64,000 bases of DNA from Leifsonia xyli subsp. cynodontis DSM 46306 (GTDB taxonomy: Bacteria > Actinomycetota > Actinomycetes > Actinomycetales > Microbacteriaceae). The stretch covers positions 620,001-684,000 of the forward strand of contig NC_022438.1 in NCBI RefSeq assembly GCF_000470775.1, given 5' to 3'. The position numbers and the translations under genes are program-made. Under the pieces are notes generated by a model, which saw nothing but the letters and a program-made list of their open reading frames with translations, was not told the origin of the DNA and ran no database searches. Shown in pieces: positions 44,663-54,800 of this stretch (within the stretch, counting starts at the first letter, position 1; every line of letters begins with the position of its first letter).

Positions 44663-44701
44663 GCCAGCCAAAATAACAGACTTAACAGGTGCCGCTCCGC
44701 T

Positions 44702-44887
44702 TTGGCCCTCACCGGCGCGGTGACCGCGGTCTTCGCCGCGGGCGGAGCCGCCGCGGATGCCGCGACGACCGCGATCCTGGGCGGCGGTATCGGGCTGCTC
44801 GCCGTCGCCGGAGCCCTGCTCGGGACAGCCGTCGCGTTCGGGCTGGTTCGCGAGCGGCAGCTGTTCCGGTACTTCGTGGACCGCTGA
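44702..44887 (+). CDS. Small membrane protein or transporter fragment
   Basis: 61 residues if started at TTG 44702. Two hydrophobic helices (ALTGAVTAVFAAGGAA and GGGIGLLAVAGALLGTAVAFGL) and a charged end (VRERQLFRYFVDR) are visible. It may be a real small protein or the C-terminal end of a lost transporter. The ribosome site is poor. Confidence 0.35.
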   Translation: MALTGAVTAVFAAGGAAADAATTAILGGGIGLLAVAGALLGTAVAFGLVRERQLFRYFVDR

Positions 44888-44954
44888 GCGCTCTCCCGTC
44901 TCATACGCGGCAACCTTCGTGCGCCGTCGCCGTCCGAGTGCCTATCGTTCCCCT

Positions 44955-45458
44955 ATGACCGCACTTGCCACTTCGCGCCTTTCGCCGGGCGAGGTCTGCG
45001 ATTCGGTGGCGGCGCTGATCGGGAACACGCCGCTCGTGGAACTGCGCTCGCTCACCGCCGGTCTGAAGGCGCGCATTCTGGTGAAGCTGGAGGGGCGCAA
45101 TCCGGGCGGTTTCTCCAAAGACCGAACCGCGCTGAGTATGATCCGCACCGCGGAGGCTTCCGGCGCCCTCGCTCCCGGCGCGACGATCGTGGAGGCGACG
45201 AGCGGGAACACCGGGATCGGACTGGCGCTGATCGGGCGGCTGACGGGGTATCCCGTGATCATCGTCCACAGCGCGGACATCTCGAACGAGAAACGGAAGG
45301 TGCTCGCCGCGTACGGCGCGCGGCTGGTCGAGGCCGTGTGGGACGCCGCTCCGGACGATCCGGCGAACCCCCGGGCCGTCGCGGATCGGATCGCCCAGGA
45401 GATCCCCGGCGCGTGGCGGCCGGCGCAGTTCGCGAACACAGCCAACCCGGCGGCCTAA
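44955..45458 (+). pseudogene. Cysteine synthase-family PLP enzyme, C-terminal half missing
   Basis: 167 residues from ATG 44955, against ~300 for the family. SVAALIGNTPLVEL opens the protein, the PLP Lys is in GRNPGGFSKDRTAL (usual form NPGGSVKDR), and EATSGNTGIGLALIG binds substrate. The frame stops right after AQFANTANPAA, where the family goes on with a His and the PLP phosphate loop. The next readable DNA, after 35 bases, is the interior of a flavin monooxygenase, so a deletion has fused two broken genes. Confidence 0.88.
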
Positions 45459-45493
45459 CTTCGACAACCCGGTCCCCGCCAGCCTTGACATAG

Positions 45494-46337
45494 TCAATCG
45501 CCCGGGCCGATGAGTGGGTGGAGGTGGTGCGCAAGCTCTGGCGCAGCTGGGAGAGCGACGCCATCGTCGAGGATGCCGCCACCGGCGTCTACGCCGACTT
45601 CCGCAAGGTTCACCCGATCGACCACGAGGGCCGGTTCTTCACGGTGCGCGCTCCGCTCAACACAGCCCCGGCCGCCGAGGAGCCGGTGATGGTGCAGGCG
45701 GGGGCGTCCGGCCGTGGGCGCGACTTCGCGGGGAAGAACTCGGATGTGGTGCTCGCGCTCGCCTCGACGCCGGAGCGGATGCGCGAGCACCGCGACAGCA
45801 TCCGCCGGGTTGCGACCGAGAACGGCCGCGATGCCGACGCGATCACGGTGCTGTTCGTGGTGCAGCCCATCCTGACCGCCAACGCCGAGGAGACCGCGAG
45901 CGTGCGCGCCGCCCGCTCCGAGCTGACGCAGGCGGCGATCGATGAGCAGCTGCAGTCCATCTCCTATTTGACCGGCGTCGACTTCAAGAGGTTCGACCTG
46001 GACGCCCCGCTGCCCGAGATCACGACCAACAGCAATCGCGGAACGCTCGACGCCTTCCTCTCCTCGGCCCCGGCCGGCTCGACACTGCGCGAGATCCTGC
46101 GGAAACGCGCGAACGATGACGGCCTCGCCCTCATTGGCACCGCCGACGAGGTGGCCGACCGCCTGGGCGAGCTGGGGGAAGCGGTCGGCGGTGACGGCTT
46201 CCTGTTCACCGGGCAGGTACACCCGGCGAACGTCCACCGTACGCTCGACCCGCTCGTCCCGGTGCTGCGCCGCCGCGGACTTCCTCCGCGCCGAGCTCGG
46301 CAATGGCGGCCTGCGCCAGAACCTCGCGGACTTCTGA
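45494..46337 (+). pseudogene. LLM-class (NtaA/SnaA type) flavin monooxygenase, N-terminus missing, frameshift near the end
   Basis: The readable part begins ARADEWVEVVRKLWRSWESDA, well inside this ~440-residue family. It continues with EGRFFTVRAPLNTAP, PVMVQAGASGRGRDFA (flavin-phosphate region) and ALIGTADEVADRL to NVHRTLDPLVPVLRRR. A one-base shift in the CGCCGCCGCGG run near 46270-46285 is needed to reach DFLRAELGNGGLRQNLADF and stop 46337. The first ~180 residues, with the substrate-facing TIM-barrel strands, are gone. NtaA relatives oxidise xenobiotic or sulfonated substrates. Confidence 0.85.
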
Positions 46338-46347
46338 GGTCTCCCCG

Positions 46348-47828
46348 ATGGTCCGTCTCGGTTCGGCAGCGCCCACGGCCGCGGACATCGTCGCGATCGC
46401 CGCGGGGGCTCCTGTCGAGCTGGACGGGGACGCTCGCCGCCTCCCGGGCCGTCGTCGAGCGTGCGATCGACGCGGGAGAAGCGGTCTACGGTCTGAATCG
46501 GCGTCTCGGCGCCGGCCGGGACGAAGCGATCGACCCCGCCGAGTTCGCGACCTTCCAGCGCCGGACCGTCGCGAACCACCGCGGCGGCATCGGCGCGGCA
46601 CTGCCCGCCCTCGAAGCGCGTGCGGTCGTGGCCGCCCGGCTCGCCGGGTTCACGCGGCGGCGCGGGGGTCCGGGTGGAGCTGGCGCGGGCGTACGCGGCG
46701 CTGCTGAACGCGCGGGTCACCCCGCGCATCCCTTCACGAGGCTCCGTCGGCGCGGCCGATCTCACCGCGCTCGCGGAGGTCGCTGCGGTGGTGACAGAGG
46801 AGGGGCGGGTGCTGCCGGACGCTTTCGCCTCCGACGCCCTCGCCGCCGCGGGCCTGACCCCCGTGGAGCTGGCCCCCCACGAAGCGCTTGCCGCGATCAG
46901 CGGCAACACGTATAGCATCGGCGTCGGCGCGCTGCTCGGAGAGGCCGCGGAGGCGGTGGCCGTCGCCGCCGACCGCGCGGTGGCGCTCTCCCTGGAAGCC
47001 GTCTCGGGCAACCTCAGTCCCTACTCCGAGATCATCGCCGATGCCCGCGGCGGGTCCGGCCAGCGCGCCTCCGCCGCCGCGATCCGATCCGCGCTCGAAG
47101 GCAGCGCCCTCCATCGCCCCGGCCGTGCGGCCAGCGTTCAGGACCCGCTCAGCTTTCGCACCGCTCCGCAATTGCACGGCGCTTTCCGCGAGGCTGTGAT
47201 CCGCCTCCGGGCCGAGGTGGACGCCGAACTGGCCGCGCGCACGGAGAACCCGGTCGTCGACATTCCGAGCGGCCGCATGGTGTCCGGTGGCAACGTTCAG
47301 CCGCTGCCGCTCGCGCTCGCGCTCGCGCTGGAGAGTCTGCGGCTCGCGCTGGCCCATGTCGCGAGCGCATCGGAGCGGCGCACGGCCGCCCTCTCCCTCG
47401 CCCTCGCTCCGGCCCGCACGGCCGGTCGCACCCGCATCCCGGGTCTGCTCCTCTACGCGGCGGCCGACACGGCGGCCGAGGCGAAGCAGCTGGCTGCGCC
47501 CGCCACCCTCGCCTCGACCACGCTCTCCGGCGTCGAAGACCACGCTTCGTTCGCTCCGCTCGCCCTCCGCCTCGCCCAGCGCTCGCTCGCGCTCGCCGCG
47601 GACGCGCTCGCGATCGAGGCTCTGCACGCCTCCGACCTCCTCGGTGTCTCCGCCCTCGCGCCGACCGGCGCTGGGACGGCCCCGCTCGCCCGCGCGCTGG
47701 ACGCCCTGCTCGCCTCGGCCGCGTCGGCGGACGAGCTTGTGGCGAGGGCGGACGCGGCGTTGAGAAGGGAGGACATCTCATCCGACACGCCGGGCGATGA
47801 CAGGAAACGGAGGAGCTTCGGCCGCTGA
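46348..47828 (+). pseudogene. Aromatic amino acid/histidine ammonia-lyase family, two frameshifts, MIO triad absent
   Basis: ATG 46348 gives MVRLGSAAPTAADIVAIAAGAPVELDGD. After a one-base shift (~46430) the reading goes on LAASRAVVERAIDAGEAVYGLN, then RRLGAG where the family has TGFG. A second shift at the GGGGG run (~46665) leads to VRVELARAYAALLNARVTPR. The motif that makes the MIO cofactor, normally GSVGASGDLAPLA, reads GSVGAADLTALA and lacks the Ala-Ser-Gly. Later family blocks (GNTYSIGVGALL, RTENPVVDIPSGRMVSGGN) are present. So besides the frameshifts the ancestor itself may not have been a working lyase. Confidence 0.85.
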
Positions 47829-47855
47829 GGGCGAGATTCCCCTCCCCTTTGCGGG

Positions 47856-48404
47856 CTACAGCTCTCTGCGGAATCGCAAGGAGGACACAGCCTCCCAGTC
47901 CCCGTCGAGGTCGAACAGCGGGGCGTAGCCGAGGGAGAGGTACAGCCCCACAGCCTCGGGCTGCCGCGCGCCGGTCGTCAGGACCATCGCCCGCGCGCCG
48001 CGCCGCGCCGCCTCCGCTTCCAGCTCCCGCATCATCCGCCGGGCGAGACCCCGGCGGCGGTGCCCCGAGTGCGTCCACACCCGTTTGACCTCGACCGTCT
48101 CGTCGTCCTCGCGCAGGAAGGCGCCGCCGGCGACCGTGCGGCCCTCCGCATCCAGCAGCAGGAGGAAAGTCCCGCTCTGCTCGGCGGTGAAGCGTTCGGC
48201 CGGATACCGCGACAGCTCGGCCGAGGAAGGGATGCCGTCGTTCAGCCCGTAGCGTTCGTCGTATTCGCGGGACAGCTCCGCCACGAGCGGCGCGGCGAGC
48301 GGGTCGTCGGGGCGGGTGACGATCACACGGGTGGGGTGGGCGGTTTGCGCTGTCGGGACGGTTTGCGCTGTCGGGCCGAACGGCGGGCGAGCGGGGGTCA
48401 CCAC
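47856..48404 (-). CDS. GNAT-family N-acetyltransferase
   Basis: 182 residues from the first ATG; the core starts near VIVTRPDDPLAAPL and a GTG 26 codons in (48326) would be a better start. The acetyl-CoA loop is seen in VKRVWTHSGHRRRGLARRMM, with GLYLSLGYAPL at the end. The N-terminal tail contains a tandem PTAQTV/PTAQTA made by an 18-bp duplication at 48341-48376. The substrate is unknown. Confidence 0.85.
   Translation of the reverse strand: MVTPARPPFGPTAQTVPTAQTAHPTRVIVTRPDDPLAAPLVAELSREYDERYGLNDGIPSSAELSRYPAERFTAEQSGTFLLLLDAEGRTVAGGAFLREDDETVEVKRVWTHSGHRRRGLARRMMRELEAEAARRGARAMVLTTGARQPEAVGLYLSLGYAPLFDLDGDWEAVSSLRFRREL
48341..48376. repeat. 18-bp tandem duplication (in frame)
   Basis: CGGTTTGCGCTGTCGGGA and CGGTTTGCGCTGTCGGGC are adjacent, differing in the last base. 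They add six codons to the GNAT N-terminus or, if its start is the later GTG, lie in the promoter. Confidence 0.9.
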
Positions 48405-48468
48405 CCGACTCTAGCGCGCTGAGACAGGGTCTGCGTTTTCGCAATCATAAGCCGACACGGACAACGGA

Positions 48469-48490
48469 TTTCGCGCAATAAATCGCGAAA
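48469..48490. promoter_or_regulatory. TTTCGCG-N8-CGCGAAA inverted repeat, candidate operator
   Basis: A 7-bp perfect inverted repeat lies in the AT-richer 236-base region before the amino-acid-binding protein. Further down a 17-bp direct repeat (CCTGCAAACAGCACCAG at 48580, one mismatch at 48603) sits close to the start codon. These look like regulator sites for the transporter operon, with no known factor. Confidence 0.4.
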
Positions 48491-48640
48491 CAATCTCGAA
48501 ATGTGCAGGAAACCCGGTGTTTTACTCGCGAATGAGTATCAGCAAAACATCCGGGCTGGGAGTAATCTCATCTCACCATCCTGCAAACAGCACCAGTCAC
48601 CTCCTGCAAACACCACCAGGAAAAAAGGACAACCACCATC

Positions 48641-49530
48641 ATGCGAACCCGAAACCTCGCACCCGCTGCCGCCCTCGTGGCCGTGGCCGCACTCGCACTC
48701 AGCGGATGCGTCGACAACTCGACTCCGTCGGGTGGCTCAGCGTCGAACGCCGCCTCCGACGTGAAGAAGGACGACACGCTCGCGAACCAGCTGCCCGACA
48801 CGATCAAATCGTCCGGCAGGATCACCGTCGGCATGGACGACACCTACCCGCCGAACGAGTTCAAAGACGACAACGGTCAGCCTGTCGGCTGGGAGGTCGA
48901 CCTGGCCAACGCGATCGCCGCCAAGCTCGGTGTGAAGGTGAACTTCGCGATCGCCACAAATTCGACAACATCATCCCGAGCATCACCGGAGGCAAGGACG
49001 ACTTCGGCATGTCGTCGTTCACCGATACGATCGAGCGCGAGCAGCAGGTCGACTTCGTGAACTACTACACCGCGGGCATCTCCTGGGCCTCCGCGAAGGG
49101 CAAGGCTGTCGACCCGGAGAACGCCTGCGGTCTCACGGTCGCCGTGCAGTCCACCACCGTCGAGGTTCCCGCGAAGTCGAAGGCATGCACCGATGCGGGC
49201 AAGGAGGCTCTCCAGATCCTGCGCTACGACACCCAGGACGATGCGACCAACGCCGTCATCCTTGGCAAGGCCGCCGCGCTCAGCGCCGACTCGCCGGTAA
49301 CCTCATACGCGATCGCCAAGTCCGACGGCAAGCTCCAGTCCGCGGGCAAAGCGTTCGATGTCGCTTCCTATGGCCTCCCGGTGGCCAAGGGCTCCCCGCT
49401 GACCCCGGTGCTGCAGAAGACCGTCCAGGCGCTCATCGACGATGGCGCCTACAAGAAGATCCTCGACAAGTGGGGCGTCGGAGACGGCGCCGTGACCACC
49501 GCGGAGATCAACCTGGCCTCGAAAGGCTGA
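48641..49530 (+). pseudogene. Amino-acid ABC transporter binding protein, single frameshift
   Basis: ATG 48641 starts a lipoprotein signal (AALVAVAALALSGC). The SBP_bac_3 domain reads ITVGMDDTYPPNEFKDDNG, then GWEVDLANAIAAKLGVKVNFAIAT. At ~48955 (GCCACAAATTC) one base is missing and the frame moves to KFDNIIPSITGGKDDFGMSS, through DFVNYYTAGISW to INLASKG, stop 49530. Apart from that base the protein is full length (~296). The permease and ATPase genes directly downstream are intact, so the system would lack its receptor if the break is real. Confidence 0.88.
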
Positions 49531-49542
49531 GCCGCATGTCCC

Positions 49543-50535
49543 ATGCCCACTCCCGCGGGTCAGGGCACTCCTGCCGCTCTGGCGACGGGGCCGGTCCCGT
49601 CGACGGCCGGCGCCCCGCCGCCGGAACTGATCAAAGCCGTCAAACTCAAGCACCCGTGGCGGATTCTCTTCGCCGTGCTGCTCATCCTGCTGCTGGTCTG
49701 GTTCATCGTGGACGCTTCCCAGCGCTCGGCCTACGGCTGGCAGTACGTCGGCAAATACGTCTTCGACAAGCGCATCAGCGCCGCTGCGCTCGTCACTCTC
49801 CAGCTGACGGTCTCCTCGATGGTCATCGGCGTCGTCCTGGGCCTTGTGCTCGCCGTGATGCGCCTCTCCCCGAACCCGGTGGTCGCAGCGGTCGCCTGGC
49901 TGTACCTGTGGATCTTCCGCGGGACCCCCGTCTACGTGCAGCTGGTCTTCTGGGGCCTGTTCGCGCTGATCTACCCGACGATCGTCCTCGGCGTGCCGTG
50001 GACGGACATCGGGTTCGACGTGAGCCTGGGCTTCATGGCCAACGCGTTCGTCATCGCGATCATCGGTCTGGCGCTCAACGAAGCCGCCTATATGGCCGAG
50101 ATCGTCCGCGCCGGACTCCTCTCTGTCGACGCGGGGCAGGAGGCGGCCAGGGCGCTCGGGATGTCGTGGTGGCAGACCATGACCCGGATCGTCATTCCGC
50201 AGGCCATGCGCGTCATCATCCCGCCGACCGGCAATGAGGTCATCTCGATGCTGAAGACCACCTCGCTGGTGGCGGCCATCCCCTTGACGACCGATCTGTA
50301 CGGTGTCGCGCGGGACATCTCCGCGGTGACGTACACGCCCATCCCGCTGCTGATCGTGGCGTCGCTGTGGTATCTGCTGTTCACCTCGCTGCTGATAGTC
50401 GGGCAGCGCTTCCTCGAGAAGCGGTTCTCGCGCGGCGTCAGCGTCCGCCGCCCCGACCGCTCCGAGACCGTCGCCACCGGTGCTGTCCCGGCGGCCGACG
50501 CTCCGGCCGGCGACGATCTGGGAGGCAGAGGATGA
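49543..50535 (+). CDS. Amino-acid ABC transporter permease
   Basis: 330 residues from ATG 49543, 12 bases after the binding-protein stop. Several transmembrane helices are visible. The HisMQ-type signature [20 protein letters not shown] and the [22 protein letters not shown] coupling loop are intact. N- and C-terminal tails are Pro/Ala-rich. The stop overlaps the ATPase start (ATGA). It forms the membrane channel of a polar-amino-acid importer. Confidence 0.93.
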   Translation: MPTPAGQGTPAALATGPVPSTAGAPPPELIKAVKLKHPWRILFAVLLILLLVWFIVDASQRSAYGWQYVGKYVFDKRISAAALVTLQLTVSSMVIGVVLGLVLAVMRLSPNPVVAAVAWLYLWIFRGTPVYVQLVFWGLFALIYPTIVLGVPWTDIGFDVSLGFMANAFVIAIIGLALNEAAYMAEIVRAGLLSVDAGQEAARALGMSWWQTMTRIVIPQAMRVIIPPTGNEVISMLKTTSLVAAIPLTTDLYGVARDISAVTYTPIPLLIVASLWYLLFTSLLIVGQRFLEKRFSRGVSVRRPDRSETVATGAVPAADAPAGDDLGGRG

Positions 50536-51302
50536 GCGACCCCGCACCCCTGGTGAAAGCGGAGGGCGTCTCCAAGAGCTTCGGCTCGAACCAGGTGCTC
50601 ACCTCGATCTCGCTGTCCGTGAATCCGGGCGAGGTGCTCTGCATCATCGGTCCCTCCGGCTCGGGCAAGTCGACCTTCTTGCGCTGCATCAACCATCTGG
50701 AGCGTGTGGACGCCGGCCGGCTGTCCGTCGACGGCGAGGTCGTCGGCTACCGCCAGCACGGCGACAAGCTCTACGAGCTGAAGCCGAAGGAAGCGAACCG
50801 GCAGCGTCGTGAGATCGGGATGGTGTTCCAGCGCTTCAACCTGTTCCCGCACATGACCGCGCTCGAGAACATCGTCGAGGCGCCGATCCGTGTGAAGGGT
50901 CTCCCGAAGGCCCGAGCCGTCGAGCGCGCGAACGAGTTGTTCGCTCGCGTCGGCCTGGCCGAGAAGGGCGGCCACTACCCGTCGCAGCTCTCCGGCGGCC
51001 AGCAGCAGCGCGTCGCTATCGCCCGCGCGCTCGCGATGGACCCGAAGCTCATGCTTTTCGACGAGCCCACCTCGGCGCTCGACCCGGAACTCGTGGGCGA
51101 AGTGCTGGAGATCATGAAGGGTCTCGCGGCCTCCGGCATGACGATGATCGTCGTCACTCACGAGATGGGCTTCGCCCGCGAGGTCGCGGACGCGCTCGTC
51201 TTCATGGACGGCGGTGTCGTCGTCGAGTCCGGCGCCCCGCGCGAGGTGCTGGCGAACCCCCAGCACCAGCGCACCCGCAGCTTCCTCTCCAAAGTCCTCT
51301 AA
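50532..51302 (+). CDS. Amino-acid ABC transporter ATP-binding protein
   Basis: 256 residues from ATG 50532. Walker [15 protein letters not shown]-loop [16 protein letters not shown], signature [15 protein letters not shown], Walker [15 protein letters not shown], and [13 protein letters not shown] are all intact, as in GlnQ-type ATPases. A slightly long insert ([16 protein letters not shown]) before the Q-loop is seen in relatives. Last gene of the unit, followed by a long palindrome. Confidence 0.95.
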   Translation: MSDPAPLVKAEGVSKSFGSNQVLTSISLSVNPGEVLCIIGPSGSGKSTFLRCINHLERVDAGRLSVDGEVVGYRQHGDKLYELKPKEANRQRREIGMVFQRFNLFPHMTALENIVEAPIRVKGLPKARAVERANELFARVGLAEKGGHYPSQLSGGQQQRVAIARALAMDPKLMLFDEPTSALDPELVGEVLEIMKGLAASGMTMIVVTHEMGFAREVADALVFMDGGVVVESGAPREVLANPQHQRTRSFLSKVL

Positions 51303-51318
51303 CCCCCGGGCTCTCCGC

Positions 51319-51402
51319 CCCTCTCGACCATCGCTTCCTCACTTATTCAGGCGACACGCCGTGTGCAGGGGTGAATAAGTGAGGAAGCGATGGTCGAGGG
51401 GG
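51319..51402. repeat. Long palindrome between convergent genes (bidirectional terminator or mobile repeat)
   Basis: TGAATAAGTGAGGAAGCGAT (from 51372, continuing GGTCGAG) is matched by 27 uninterrupted complementary bases ending at 51349, plus three more pairs after one mismatch. The loop is 22 bases (51350-51371) and contains a smaller ACACGCCGTGT palindrome. It lies between convergent genes (stops 51302 and 51411), so it can terminate both. The stem is far longer than a terminator needs and the arm sequence is AT-richer than its surroundings. Confidence 0.9.
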
Positions 51403-51410
51403 CGGGAGGG

Positions 51411-51800
51411 TCAGCTGAGGGCGACGCGGTAGGGGAGGGTCAGCTCGTCGGCGGGGAGGCCGCGGATGAGCCAGTTCTCGCGCGGGGTCTCGGTCAGGGT
51501 CACCTCCAGATCGGCCGGTGCGATGCCGAGGGCGCTCACCCGCTCGGAGAGGAGGCGCAGGAAGCGCTTCTTCACATCGGCGCTGCGACCGGCGAATAGG
51601 CTGACCTCGACGATCGTGTAGTCGTCGCTGCGGTCCGGCGGCGCGAGGAACAGCTCGCGCTCGAGCGGCACGAAACGGTGGAAACGCTTGTCCCCGGGCA
51701 GTCCGAGAGCCTCGATCGCCGCGGAGTGGATCGCGTCCGACAGGGCGCCCACTCGCTTCCGAAGGACGGCATCCACCCCGTACACCACGATCTGAGCCAT
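51411..51800 (-). CDS. Tautomerase-family protein lacking Pro1
   Basis: 129 residues. The fold of the tautomerase/MSAD superfamily is visible: VGALSDAIHSAAIEALGLP, DDYTIVEVSLFAGRSADVKKRFLRLLSERV and the ending VTLTETPRENWLIRG. The catalytic residue of the superfamily is the N-terminal Pro after Met, and here residue 2 is Ala (MAQIVVYG). Activity is therefore doubtful or different. It follows the hrpA gene by 30 bases on the same strand. Confidence 0.82.
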   Translation of the reverse strand: MAQIVVYGVDAVLRKRVGALSDAIHSAAIEALGLPGDKRFHRFVPLERELFLAPPDRSDDYTIVEVSLFAGRSADVKKRFLRLLSERVSALGIAPADLEVTLTETPRENWLIRGLPADELTLPYRVALS

Positions 51801-51830
51801 GGCGTCAGCATACCGGGCGGCCGGCGATGC

Positions 51831-54800
51831 TCAGCCGGTGAGCGCCTTGCGGATGCGCTGGAGCGACACGGTCTCGGCGGTGCCGAGGGACTGGGCGAAC
51901 AGTGACACGCGGAACTCCTCGAGCATCCAGCGGGCGTGGACGAGGTTCGCGGGCGCACCGGGTGCGGGCGGGATGCGCCCGCCGGCGTCGGCGTACAGCG
52001 CGACGGCGGTCTCCACCTGGGTCTGCCACGCGCGGTCGCGGCCGGGGTTGGTGGGCAGGGCTTGCAGCCGCTGGGTGATCCCGGCGAGGTAGCGGGGGAG
52101 GTTCGGCAGCCGCTCCAGACCCGTCGCGGAGACGAATCCCGGACAGACGAGCCCGGCGAGCTGCCCGCGCATGTCGTTCAGCGCCGGCAGGTAGGCGAGC
52201 GCGGTCGTCCCGGCGATCGCTTTCTCGGCGGCGCGGGCGGCGGTCAGGATGCGCGTGACGAGGGCGACTGTCTCGAACAGGGAGTCCATCACGACGCCGG
52301 AGACGCGGTCGCGGACCGCCTCGAACTCGGCGCGCATGAACAGCTGCCCGTCCGGTCTCATGCGGTACAGCACGGAATCGATCACCGCGAGCAGGCTGTC
52401 GTCGAACAGCGCCTTGGTGCTCGGGTAAGGGCTCGCTGCCAGGGTCAGCTTCTCGTTCGCGGTCAGGTGCTGCTGCACGTAGGCCACGGGCGACGGGATG
52501 CTCGCGAGCAGCAGCCGGCGCACCCCGCCGGGGAGGGTCCTCGCCTGGTCGGCGGGAGTGGACATGAGCCGGACGCTGACGCTCGCCCCGTCGTCCACGA
52601 GCGAGGGGTAGGCGCGGATCGTGTTCGTCGCCCCGCCCGGTCCCCGCTGGGCCGTGTCGAGGAAGCGGGGAAGCTCGTCCAGGTCCCAGCTCGTCAGCCC
52701 CGACCGCTCGATGGCGTTCGGGGTCCGCGCCTCTGCGACGCGCGTCACCGAGTCGCGCGCGCGAGCGCAGTCGCTCCTGCAACTCGGGAAGCGATTTCCC
52801 GCTCGCCAGCGGCCGGCCGCGCTCGCCGACGACCACGAAGGTGGGCCGGAGGTGGGCGGGCAGGCGCTCGCGGTCGAAGTCGCTGCCGCTGACCCGTGAA
52901 CCGGTCAGCCGCGAGATCGCCGCGGCCACGGTGTCGGGGAGGGAGGCGGCGGGCCGCTCGCCCTCGTGCGCGCGCATCCCGGCTGTGCCGCCCAGCTCGC
53001 CGAGCAGGCGCTTGGCCCAGTCGGCGGCCGGGACGACCTGGCGGCGGATCGTCTTCGGCAGCGACTTGATGAGCGCTGTGACGAGTTCGTGGCGGAGCCC
53101 CGGAACCTGCCAGTCGAAGCCGTCGGGGAGGAGGCCCGCGAGCAGCGGCAGGGGTACTTGCACGGTGACGCCGTCGTCTTCCGCGCCCGGCTCGAAGCGG
53201 TAGCGGAGGGTGAGCCGCTGGTCGCCCTGCCGCCACACGGGCGGGAAGGCGTCGTCGTCCACAGCGGCGGCGTCCTCGTCGAGCAGCGCTTCCTGCGTCA
53301 TCGTGAGCAGCTCTGGCGTCTCGTGCCGCGCTTTCTTCCACCAGCCTTCGAACGACCGCGTGGAGACGACTTCGGCGGGGAGACGGCGGTCGTAGAACTC
53401 GAACACCGCCTCGTCGTTCAGGAGGCCGCGGCGGCGGGTCCGCTCCTCCCGTTCGCGCAGCTCGGCTCGCAGCTTCCGGTTGGCGCGCTCGAACGCCTGG
53501 TGCGAGTCCCACTCGTCGTCGACCAGGGCGTGCCGGATGAACAGCTCGCGCGCGAGCCCGGCGTCGATGCGGGAGTACGGGATACGGCGGCGCGGGACGA
53601 TCGGAACCCCGTACAGCGTCACCTTCTCGTACGCGACCGCCGCGCCTTGGCTCTTCTCCCAGTGCGGCTCGCTGTACTGCCGTTTGCACAGCTCGCCGGC
53701 GATCGGCTCGGCCCAGGCAGGGTCTACGCCTGCGTTCATGCGAGCGAACAGCCGGGAGGTCTCGACCAGCTCCGCCGACATGATCGCGTTCGGCTGCTTC
53801 TTCGCGAGCGTCGAGCCGGGGAAGATCACGAAGCGGGCCTGGCGGGCGCCGAGGTATTCGGACTGGCGCGTGCGCGCGCCGCCCTTGTTGCCGCTCTCGC
53901 GCAGGTCCTTCAACCCGATGTGCGAGAGCAGCCCGGCGAGCAGCGAGCGGTGGATGCCGTCCGGGTTCACCGACGCCTCGCCGATCGTCAGCCCGAGCGG
54001 CTTGGCGAGTTGGCGGAGCTGACGGTAGACGTCCTGCCATTCGCGCACGCGGAGGAAGTTGAGGTACTCGGCCTTGCACAGTCGGCGGAACGCGCTCGAG
54101 GAGAGCTCCTTCTGCTCCTCCTCCAGGTAGTTCCAGAGATTGAGCAGGGTGAGGAAGTCGCTGGTCGGGTCGGCGAAGCGCGCGTGCTTCTCGTCGGCAC
54201 TGCCGCGCTTCTCGACCGGGCGCTCGCGCGGGTCCTGGATGGTGAGGCCGGCGACGATCGCCATCACCTCGCCGGAGGTGCCGTGCCGTTTCGACTCGAC
54301 GACCATGCGGGCGAAGCGCGGGTCGATCGGCAGCAGCGAGAGCGAGCGGCCCACCTTCGTGAGCGCCGGGTCGCCGCCGCGCGCGGCGGTGACCGCGCCC
54401 AGCTCCGTCAGCAGATCCAGGCCGTCCTTGATGCCGCGCGAGTCCGGCGGGGTGAGGAAGGGGAAGGCGGCGACGTCGCCGAGGCCGAGGGAGATCATCT
54501 GCAGGATGACCGCGGCGAGGTTCGTTCGCAGGATCTCCGGCTCGGTGAACTTGGGACGCTTCTCGAAGTCCTCCTGCGAGTAGAGGCGGATGGCGATGCC
54601 GTCACTGGTGCGGCCCGACCGGCCCGAGCGCTGGTTGGCGCTGGCCTGCGAGACCGCCTCGATCGGGAGGCGCTGCACCTTGGCGCGCGTGCTGTAGCGG
54701 CTGATGCGGGCGGTTCCCGCATCCACCACGTACTTGATGCCCGGGACCGTGAGGCTGGTCTCGGCGACATTGGTGGCGAGCACGACGCGGCGCCGGACGC

